From Bacillota bacterium (GTDB taxonomy: Bacteria; Bacillota; Proteinivoracia; UBA4975): a DNA stretch of 10,328 bases. Where the stretch lies: contig JAAYHI010000136.1 in the NCBI GenBank assembly GCA_012727415.1, forward strand, positions 1-10,328, in the 5' to 3' direction. The position numbers and the translations under genes are program-made. The notes beneath the pieces are model-generated. The model did no database searches. It saw only the letters and a list, made by a program, of their open reading frames with translations, and was not told the origin of the DNA. Shown here one piece after another: positions 5,681 to 10,328 of the stretch (positions are counted from its first letter, which is position 1; every line of letters starts with the position of its first letter).

Positions 5681-6084
5681 CAGGCTTCCTCCCCGTTTTC
5701 AAGTAGATATTCATAGGAAATTTTAGCGTTGGGTTCAAGGCCATTGGTAACAGAACAGTATTTGCTCAGAGACAGTTCAATTGCCCGCTGTACCTTTTCT
5801 GCGTCCAGATTTCCCTTAAGCACATACCTGATTGCGATTTCCCGGAAGAATCTAGGATGTTCTTCTCTGCGCTGACCAGTAACAGTTATTTCCAATCCCT
5901 CAAGGGGCTGACGCATTTTTTCCAGAATGGAAACAATATCTATGCCGGAACAACCGCCGGCGGCCATAAGCACAGCTTCCATCGGCGAAACTGCGTCCTC
6001 CCTGCCGGCTCCTAACTTAATCCTGGCACCTTTGGCATTGACGGCGTCAAACCAAGATTCCTTTAAGGATAATTTTACCTCCAC
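5680..6084 (-). CDS. OsmC/Ohr family protein
   Basis: This is an OsmC-fold protein, a family of thiol-dependent peroxidases and related proteins acting on organic hydroperoxides in the cytoplasm. The two family cysteines are present, Cys45 in SPMEAVLMAAGGCSGIDI and Cys110 in LSKYCSVTNGL. The frame is open to an ATG at 6120, which has no SD and lies directly beside a TATAGT sequence that may be a -10. A GTG at 6084 is preceded by AAGGGAGAGAG at good spacing and yields a family-like N-terminus (MEVKLSLKESWFDAV), so it is chosen, giving 134 residues. It opens an osmC-lgt-copZ run and is divergent from the transporter gene. The exact subgroup (OsmC, Ohr or the YhfA-like group) is not decided; the short length and motifs favour YhfA-like. 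Confidence 0.88.
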   Translation of the reverse strand: MEVKLSLKESWFDAVNAKGARIKLGAGREDAVSPMEAVLMAAGGCSGIDIVSILEKMRQPLEGLEITVTGQRREEHPRFFREIAIRYVLKGNLDAEKVQRAIELSLSKYCSVTNGLEPNAKISYEYLLENGEEA

Positions 6085-6120
6085 ACAACTCTCTCCCTTC
6101 AAAATTCCCTTACGGGGCAT

Positions 6121-6126
6121 ACTATA
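6121..6126 (-). promoter_or_regulatory. Possible -10 box of the osmC-lgt-copZ operon
   Basis: TATAGT on the minus strand matches the sigma-A -10 consensus at five of six positions. No convincing -35 lies 16-18 bases upstream. A transcript from here would begin at about 6114, inside the longest possible osmC frame, which agrees with the downstream GTG start. The site lies between the divergent osmC and transporter genes, so both directions must be controlled from about 60 bases. Confidence 0.35.
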
Positions 6127-6143
6127 CAGACGAGGTGATTACA

Positions 6144-6581
6144 ATGAAATGGCTGATTCCATTGATTACTGCAGCTTTAAGCGGTTTGGCCATGACTTTT
6201 CAAGGGGCAATTAACGCAGATCTTAAAGAGAGGGTGGGCGTAGTGCCCATGTCTGTAGCAGTGCATTTTATTGGCTTAATTGTCAGTCTGGCTGCCCTTG
6301 TGTTTGCTGGAATGCCTAAGATGCAAACCTTTAAAGAGGCCCCGCTGTACTCTTATCTGGGAGGCGCCCTCAATGTGGCTATTATTGGCGGCGTCGCCTG
6401 GTCGGTAGCCCAAACAGGAGCGACGGTGGGCATTTCCGCTATCCTCTTCGGTCAATTGACAACAGCAGTGGTGCTGGATCACTTTGGGATTTTTTCTTTG
6501 GAAAAAATCCCCTTCTCCTGGGTGCGGCTTGCAGGGGTTGTGCTTATGTTGGCAGGAATGCGCCTGGCAATCCATAAATAA
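6144..6581 (+). CDS. DMT superfamily small transporter (YdcZ/DUF606 family)
   Basis: This is a 145-residue, very hydrophobic protein with about five membrane segments, matching the short DUF606/YdcZ branch of the drug/metabolite transporter superfamily. The family features are the opening membrane segment with GLAMTFQGAINADLKERVG, the YLGGALNVAIIGGVAWS region and FGQLTTAVVLDHFGIF at about 102-117. Substrates of this group are largely unknown. The frame is open from a GTG at 6135, but GAGGTG lies 6 bases before the ATG at 6144, so the latter is used. Many such proteins occur as adjacent pairs; here there is only one copy. It is divergent from osmC and is followed by the tRNA-Arg gene, which has its own promoter. 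Confidence 0.88.
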   Translation: MKWLIPLITAALSGLAMTFQGAINADLKERVGVVPMSVAVHFIGLIVSLAALVFAGMPKMQTFKEAPLYSYLGGALNVAIIGGVAWSVAQTGATVGISAILFGQLTTAVVLDHFGIFSLEKIPFSWVRLAGVVLMLAGMRLAIHK

Positions 6582-6586
6582 CAAAG

Positions 6587-6614
6587 TTGATTTTTATGCT
6601 TGCTGTGATATAAT
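6587..6614 (+). promoter_or_regulatory. Promoter of tRNA-Arg
   Basis: TTGATT (6587-6592) and a perfect TATAAT (6609-6614) are 16 bases apart, and TG one base before the -10 makes it an extended -10. Transcription would start about 6-7 bases before the mature tRNA 5' end at 6628. The -35 begins six bases after the transporter stop codon. Confidence 0.8.
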
Positions 6615-6627
6615 AAATTTTGTTAAT

Positions 6628-6702
<75 letters not shown>

Positions 6703-6712
6703 TTAGAATTTT

Positions 6713-6734
6713 AAGCGCCCTATGGCGCTTTTTT
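6713..6734 (+). terminator. Intrinsic terminator of tRNA-Arg
   Basis: A perfect seven-base stem AAGCGCC/GGCGCTT with loop CTAT runs into six T (counting the last two stem bases). It lies 10 bases after the tRNA CCA end. The hairpin also covers the TAG stop of the convergent YetF-like gene. On the minus strand it lacks a T tail, so it is mainly a plus-strand terminator. Confidence 0.88.
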
Positions 6735-7421
6735 ATTTTCGCCTTTTTTGTAAACATGGAGTTGGTTTTGCGGATCCAAGGTGGCGTACAGGACGCCGGC
6801 AACCCCGACTTTATGGTTTTTGGCTAAGGTTTGTTCAAGCCAGTTCAGGTCTTTTTTTGCCAAAGCCATGTTATCCTTGAGCACTTTGCCATCGCAGATT
6901 AAGGGAATGGGCAGCCCCTCGTAAGGCGGGTTCAGTCCAAGATCCGCCGGCACCATGGGGCGCTTATCGGCTTTGAGGATTACACTTAGCTTGCCGTTGG
7001 TTTCCAATATGGCGTATTCAACTTCCTCAATACGATAAATACCCTGTTCCCGCATTTGCGACATCATGTCGTCCACATTGTAGCGAAGGCGCCGCATTTC
7101 ATGCTCAAGAATCCTGCCCCTTTCAATAATAATGCTGGGAGTGCCTTCAATTACCTTCCTGACAGCCTGGCTTTTTAAAGTGATAAAAGCCAAGGATATC
7201 TGTAAAACAACTAGGGTTACAATGGGGAGAATGCCGTGGGAAATGGGGATTGAAGTATCGCTGAGGGGAATGGCCCCCAGCTCGGCAATCATAATTGCCA
7301 CCACCAGGTCAAAAAGTGAAAGCTGCCCCACTTCGCGTTTGCCCATAATCCGCATCAAAATAAGGACTGTAAAATAGAGAAGCACTGTGCGCCCAAAGAT
7401 GGACAATAACTCCAGCGGCAA
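6720..7421 (-). CDS. YetF/DUF421 family membrane protein
   Basis: This is a 233-residue protein of the DUF421 family (YetF, YdfS and YrbG in Bacillus, YcaP in E. coli). Three membrane segments are visible at about 10-26, 36-53 and 60-82. The family signature RIMGKREVGQLSLFDLVVA lies at about 24-42. The cytoplasmic C-terminal part contains EGTPSIIIERGRI, RYNVDDMMSQMREQGIYRIEEVEYAILETNG and KLSVILK, as expected for YetF-type proteins. Biochemical function is poorly known; in Bacillus some paralogues occur in spore membranes. The start is TTG, supported by GAGGGGGTG about 5 bases upstream and by the conserved N-terminus. The last codons and stop lie in the tRNA-Arg terminator hairpin of the opposite strand. 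Promoter elements upstream are not clear. Confidence 0.93.
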   Translation of the reverse strand: MPLELLSIFGRTVLLYFTVLILMRIMGKREVGQLSLFDLVVAIMIAELGAIPLSDTSIPISHGILPIVTLVVLQISLAFITLKSQAVRKVIEGTPSIIIERGRILEHEMRRLRYNVDDMMSQMREQGIYRIEEVEYAILETNGKLSVILKADKRPMVPADLGLNPPYEGLPIPLICDGKVLKDNMALAKKDLNWLEQTLAKNHKVGVAGVLYATLDPQNQLHVYKKGENKKAP

Positions 7422-7486
7422 TTTTTCACCCCCTCGGGAACTCAGTTTCAGTTTTCCCAGGGGGGAATAATTTTAAGCAGCCTCAC

Positions 7487-7499
7487 AGGGATAATCCCT
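7487..7499. repeat. 13-nt perfect inverted repeat between divergent genes
   Basis: AGGGAT-A-ATCCCT is a perfect six-base inverted repeat around one base. It lies in the 124-base space between the YetF-like gene (minus) and the small plus-strand gene, 66 bases from the first and 47 from the second. It could be an operator for either gene. GATAAT within it resembles a plus-strand -10, but no good -35 accompanies it. Confidence 0.4.
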
Positions 7500-7545
7500 T
7501 GACAGGAAAGGCATACTAAAGCCAAACCCATGGGGAGGCATTAGT

Positions 7546-7734
7546 TTGAAACCAAGACGATACCGAACTTTTCTCCGCTTTCGGCCGGGGGATAAAGATA
7601 TCGGCCATCGCTTTGATGACGAAGAATTCGCCCAGGAATTCCTTGAACCCATTCAAACCAGCATCGGGAAAGAACGGACACCCTATCGACATTGCCGCAA
7701 TGACCATGAAAACCATAAACCGCCGAAAGAGTAG
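7546..7734 (+). CDS. Small orphan protein, unknown function (62 aa)
   Basis: I do not recognise this protein. It is 62 residues long, highly charged and without membrane segments. It starts KPRRYRTFLRFRPGDKD, has an acidic middle (DDEEFAQEF) and ends with a histidine-rich basic tail (HCRNDHENHKPPKE). Two facts favour a real gene. A strong SD, GGGGAGG (7532-7538), lies 7 bases before the TTG start, and the TAG stop falls inside a strong hairpin that ends in T residues on the same strand. The minus-strand open frames over the same bases lack such signals. It is the only protein gene on the plus strand besides the transporter, and it sits between a YetF-like gene and nrdR. A clear promoter is not seen. 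Confidence 0.6.
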   Translation: MKPRRYRTFLRFRPGDKDIGHRFDDEEFAQEFLEPIQTSIGKERTPYRHCRNDHENHKPPKE

Positions 7735-7754
7735 GCATTGCCTGCTCTTTTATT
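7726..7754 (+). terminator. Intrinsic terminator after the small orphan gene
   Basis: AAAGAGTAGGC and GCCTGCTCTTT form an 11-base stem with one G-U pair and loop ATT, ending in TTTTATT on the plus strand. It contains the TAG stop of the 62-residue gene. Read on the minus strand it has only a three-T tail, but it may still help to end the nrdR transcript, which converges on it. Confidence 0.82.
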
Positions 7755-7760
7755 ATCGGT

Positions 7761-8228
7761 TCACTGGCCGTGGCCCTTTTTCTCCACCAGTTTTTCCAGC
7801 TCTTTAAGGAAGTTGCTTACATCACTAAACTGCCTGTAAACTGAAGCAAAGCGCACATAAGCTACCTCGTCCAAATCCCTCAGCTTCTCCATGACCAGCT
7901 CACCTATGTAACTTGACTTCACTTCCCTGTCAAATTCGCTGCGCAATTGGCTCTCAATTTCTTCTGCCAGCCGCTCCAGGCTCTCATAAGAAACAGGCCG
8001 CTTTTCGCAAGCCCTGGCCAGGCCGTTGATGATCTTCGAACGCTCAAATATCTCCCGGGCCCCGTCTTTTTTAATCACCATTAAGGGGAGCTCCTCCACC
8101 TTTTCATAGGTAGTAAAACGATGCCCACATGCCATGCATTCCCGGCGGCGCCGGATTTCATAATCACCTTCCGTGCGCCGGGAATCAATTACTTTGCTTT
8201 CAAGATAATCACAATAAGGACAGCGCAC
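7761..8228 (-). CDS. nrdR: Transcriptional repressor NrdR
   Basis: NrdR senses ATP/dATP through an ATP-cone and represses ribonucleotide reductase genes. The 155-residue product is full length. It has an N-terminal zinc ribbon with Cys3, Cys6, Cys31 and Cys34 (MRCPYC and CMACGHRFTTYE), then the ATP-cone from about 49 to 139 with VIKKDGAREIFERSKI and the YIGELVMEKL and VAYVRFASVYRQF blocks. The start is GTG, fixed by the invariant MxCPxC N-terminus and by GGGGTGAGGGA just upstream. It follows the kinase-like gene by 24 bases and is probably in its transcript. No ribonucleotide reductase gene lies in the window, so its targets are elsewhere. Confidence 0.97.
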   Translation of the reverse strand: MRCPYCDYLESKVIDSRRTEGDYEIRRRRECMACGHRFTTYEKVEELPLMVIKKDGAREIFERSKIINGLARACEKRPVSYESLERLAEEIESQLRSEFDREVKSSYIGELVMEKLRDLDEVAYVRFASVYRQFSDVSNFLKELEKLVEKKGHGQ

Positions 8229-8252
8229 TCCCTCACCCCTTTTAATTGCAAC

Positions 8253-9062
8253 TTAAACCTGCTGCCACCACTGGCTGTTGTAATCCTCCTGGGCCTGGCG
8301 GACACCTTGCCCCAAGGCCAATGCCCGGAGGAGCTTGATTTTGTACAGCACCTCTATTTTTTCCCTTCCCTGGACAGGCAGTTCACAGGTGGCGCCATAT
8401 CCCTGGAGGAAATATTCCCAGAAGAAGTTTGTGTCCAGGCCAATGTCCCGGGGGTTGAGGTGGACCAAATCCAGTAAGGGTTCAGAATAATTTGCCCGGG
8501 ACAAATCCATGATCATGAGGCCGCTGTTCCAGATCCGCACCGGCGGGAAGCCCTGCCAATTGCCCACCATCGCTCCTCCGGAGCTGCCCCAGAGGTGATG
8601 AACCTCCTCCAGCAACCCGGCAAAGGGTACAGAATTTCCCCTGGCCGCCAGGAGCACTTGGTTCTTGCGCACCAGGCTTGTCAACTGCCTGGGCACAGAT
8701 TTAGTATCAGGGGCGACAATATCCCCGGTGCCTGAGTGCCGGAGAGAATGGATCATACCCAGGGTCGCTCCCAGGCGCCGGATGAGCTCGATCTTACCCC
8801 GGGAGCGGCGGCGGGTCAATTCGGTCAAAAAATCTGTAAGCGGGGGATGACTGACTTCCATCACCCACAGGCGGCGCAGTGGCCTGATGGCAGCAGGCTG
8901 CGGGGCCACATCCAAGTGACGAAGCAAAGTCATCGCCTTCTGCTGTCGGTAGAGCAGGCAACTCGAAGCAGCATACACTGTAGAATTTAAGGACTCAAAA
9001 CGCACCATTCCTGTTTCGGCGATGTAGTTCCTGTATAGTCTCAGTTGCATTAGTAGATTCAT
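8253..9062 (-). CDS. Aminoglycoside phosphotransferase-fold-like protein, possibly inactive
   Basis: This 269-residue protein of uncertain family resembles small-molecule kinases of the aminoglycoside/choline phosphotransferase fold in its layout. RLWVMEVSHPPLTDFL (64-79) looks like the hinge between lobes, LGATLGMIHSL (98-108) like the helix before the catalytic loop, and IMDLSRANYSEPLLDLVHL (184-202) like the DFG-equivalent region with the usual following xxPLxDL. The HGD catalytic motif expected near 165-180 is not seen; that place reads GNWQGFPPVRIWNSG. It may therefore be a pseudokinase, or only distantly related. The frame is open to GTG at 9086, but GGGGGGAG lies about 4 bases before the ATG at 9062, and a perfect TATAAT at 9088-9093 would start transcription downstream of the GTG. 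It precedes nrdR in the same direction. Confidence 0.72.
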   Translation of the reverse strand: MNLLMQLRLYRNYIAETGMVRFESLNSTVYAASSCLLYRQQKAMTLLRHLDVAPQPAAIRPLRRLWVMEVSHPPLTDFLTELTRRRSRGKIELIRRLGATLGMIHSLRHSGTGDIVAPDTKSVPRQLTSLVRKNQVLLAARGNSVPFAGLLEEVHHLWGSSGGAMVGNWQGFPPVRIWNSGLMIMDLSRANYSEPLLDLVHLNPRDIGLDTNFFWEYFLQGYGATCELPVQGREKIEVLYKIKLLRALALGQGVRQAQEDYNSQWWQQV

Positions 9063-9087
9063 CTTACTCCCCCCTGAACACACCACT

Positions 9088-9127
9088 ATTATATATTCGC
9101 CTTTGGCGGGATTTTCCCTGCAGGGAA
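9088..9127 (-). promoter_or_regulatory. Likely -10 box and two palindromes upstream of the kinase-like gene and nrdR
   Basis: In the gap between the GH94 gene and the kinase-like gene the minus strand has a perfect TATAAT (9093-9088) but no clear -35. Just upstream are a CGCC-TTT-GGCG inverted repeat (9098-9108) and a 14-base perfect palindrome, TTCCCTGCAGGGAA (9114-9127), which covers the place of a -35. This layout would suit an activator-dependent or repressed promoter. No T tail follows either palindrome, so they are not terminators of the GH94 gene. Confidence 0.42.
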
Positions 9128-9153
9128 GGAGGAGATGTCAATATTCTGTTAGT

Positions 9154-10328
9154 CTAACCCATTACCACCGTTATTTCATGGACCTGCCCATCATCCACTA
9201 ATTCAATATCCCTGGAGACAACTCCCCGGGTTTCAATTTTCTTAACTCCCCTGTTGACACCCTGGGGGTTCAACACTCTGATGACATACAGGCTTTCGCC
9301 GAAACGATATTCCAGGCTGTACTCCTGCCATTTTCCAGGTATACAGGGCTCGACAGTGAGGACATTGCCCATGCGCTTTAGGCCCAAGATATTTTCGCAA
9401 CATACCCGGAACAACCACCCTGCAGCCCCGGTGTACCATGTCCACCCCCCTCTGCCCACATGGGGCGGAGCTGAATAGACATCCGCCGCCACGACATAAG
9501 GCTCTGTCTTATAACGGGAACACTCTATGGGAGTACGGCTGTGAAGAATGGGATTAATGTGTTGAAACCACTCCAGAGCCTTGTCTCCGTGCCCCAGCAG
9601 TGCCATGGCCTGTATTGCCCAAGCTGAGGCATGGGTATATTGACCGCCATTTTCCCGGACACCGGGAAGATAGCCCTTGATATATCCGGGCTTAAGGTCG
9701 CTTTTATCGAAGGGAGGCGTAAACAAGAGGATTAAGCCCTCATCTTCCCGAACCAAATGAGTCTCAACTTCCCCCATTGCCTCTTCCACTCTGTCCCGGC
9801 GTCCCCCGCCGGAAATTACCGCCCAGGATTGAGCAATCGAATCGATGGAGCATTCGGGGTTTTCCGCCGCACCCAGGGGGGTGCCATCATCAAAATACGC
9901 CCGGCGATACCAGCGCCCGTCCCAGCCGTTTTTCTCCAGGGCCTGGCGTATGCGCTCTGCTTGTTCGAGGTATTCCTGGGCCAGCTGTGGATCGCCGGAG
10001 TGCCGGCACAGGGGGGCAAAGCGCTTTAAGATATCATAGAGAAACCATCCCAGCCAGATGCTCTCCCCCTTGCCCAGTCTGCCGACATTACTCATGCCGT
10101 CATTCCAGTCCCCGGAACCGATGAGGGGAATGCCATGACTGCCGAAGCGCAGGGCCCGCCGGATTGCCCGCAGGCAATGCTCATATACACTGCCTTTTTC
10201 CTCGGCAACTCCCGCTTCCCCGTAGTATTCATCAACACCGGGTTCCAGAACCTTGGCTTTAAGGAAGGGCACTTCTTCCGCCAATATCGACTGATCGCCG
10301 GTTTTCTCAATATACTCGGCAACGGTCC
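9154..10328 (-). CDS. GH94 family protein, C-terminal part (cyclic beta-1,2-glucan synthase/phosphorylase type), cut by the window edge
   Basis: The visible 391 residues are the C-terminal (alpha/alpha)6 catalytic part of glycoside hydrolase family 94 (old GT36), which contains phosphorolytic enzymes and the C-terminal domain of cyclic beta-1,2-glucan synthases (NdvB/Cgs). The frame stays open to the window edge (AEYIEKTGDQSILAEEVPFL and beyond), so an apparent TTG start at 10284 is not the real one. Key motifs are PLIGSGDWNDGMSNVG, whose first or second Asp is the expected catalytic acid, then GKGESIWLGWFL, ENGGQYTHASAWA and SAPPHVGRGGWTWYTGAAGW, ending in a beta-sandwich-like tail with LTVEPCIPGKWQEY. 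These strings are closest to the C-termini of NdvB-like proteins. Stand-alone cellobiose- or 1,2-beta-oligoglucan-phosphorylases remain possible because the N-terminal part is not visible. No terminator follows the stop. Confidence 0.93.
   Translation of the reverse strand, partial: TVAEYIEKTGDQSILAEEVPFLKAKVLEPGVDEYYGEAGVAEEKGSVYEHCLRAIRRALRFGSHGIPLIGSGDWNDGMSNVGRLGKGESIWLGWFLYDILKRFAPLCRHSGDPQLAQEYLEQAERIRQALEKNGWDGRWYRRAYFDDGTPLGAAENPECSIDSIAQSWAVISGGGRRDRVEEAMGEVETHLVREDEGLILLFTPPFDKSDLKPGYIKGYLPGVRENGGQYTHASAWAIQAMALLGHGDKALEWFQHINPILHSRTPIECSRYKTEPYVVAADVYSAPPHVGRGGWTWYTGAAGWLFRVCCENILGLKRMGNVLTVEPCIPGKWQEYSLEYRFGESLYVIRVLNPQGVNRGVKKIETRGVVSRDIELVDDGQVHEITVVMG

Noticed and set aside
7499..7519. 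TTGACA followed by TACTAA as a promoter for the small plus-strand gene
   Set aside because: The spacing is far below the 16-18 bases needed, and no -10 lies at the right distance from TTGACA.
7516..7738. Two minus-strand open frames opposite the 62-residue gene
   Set aside because: Neither has a convincing SD, and the terminator's better T tail is on the plus strand, so the plus-strand frame is preferred.
9136..9141. TTGACA on the minus strand after the GH94 stop as a -35 for the kinase-like gene
   Set aside because: It is 42 bases from TATAAT, and no -10 lies at 16-18 bases; it may be chance.
9777..10124. Plus-strand open frames opposite the GH94 gene
   Set aside because: They are antisense to conserved GH94 motifs such as GDWNDGM and look like composition-driven shadows.

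Overview
The window looks like a chromosomal segment of a low-to-mid GC Gram-positive bacterium, most likely an anaerobic, spore-forming member of the Clostridia. The reasons are strong purine-rich Shine-Dalgarno (SD) sequences before nearly every gene, frequent GTG and TTG starts, sigma-A type promoters, T-tailed intrinsic terminators, a CCA-encoded tRNA, and a division cluster ordered mraZ-rsmH-ftsL-(spoVD/ftsI-like PBP). I cannot name the genus from sequence alone. Almost all genes lie on the minus strand. The exceptions are a small transporter, tRNA-Arg and a 62-residue orphan gene. I see no phage, IS element or CRISPR array.

Layout by coordinate. 1-2279: the start of the cell-division/cell-wall (dcw) cluster, read right to left, with a promoter overlapped by three evenly spaced GTGG boxes that look like the MraZ autoregulatory site. 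2280-2601: a gap holding a likely terminator, a possible decayed coding remnant and a tandem pair of 27-nt hairpins; one of these is the terminator of the next gene. 2602-3471: an unrecognised single-pass membrane protein whose extracytoplasmic part is internally duplicated. 3517-4734: a ccdA-tlpA thiol-redox pair with its own near-consensus promoter, a CsoR/CstR-like palindrome over the start site and a terminator. 4741-6084: osmC-lgt-copZ, translationally coupled. 6144-6734: a divergent DMT-type transporter, then tRNA-Arg(CCG) and its terminator. 6720-7421: a YetF/DUF421 membrane protein. 7546-7754: a small orphan gene with its own terminator. 7761-9062: nrdR preceded by a kinase-fold-like protein. 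9154 to the right edge: the C-terminal part of a GH94 family protein.

How the genes fit together. The left end serves division and septal or spore peptidoglycan synthesis. The centre combines lipoprotein maturation (Lgt) with extracytoplasmic thiol chemistry: CcdA passes electrons across the membrane to a lipid-anchored TlpA/ResA-like thioredoxin, which is itself an Lgt substrate. It also contains a copper-chaperone-like CopZ and an OsmC peroxidase-like protein. The candidate CsoR/CstR operator suggests that the redox pair responds to copper or reactive sulfur. NrdR links the right side to control of ribonucleotide reductase.

Several gene starts were moved inward from the longest open frame because a good SD sits just before an internal start codon. 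This applies to mraZ, ftsL, tlpA, ccdA, copZ, osmC, the transporter and the kinase-like gene. No single feature amounts to a clearly new system. The points most worth following are the candidate metal/sulfur operator at ccdA, the MraZ box promoter, the tandem hairpin repeat, the duplicated membrane protein and the 62-residue orphan.
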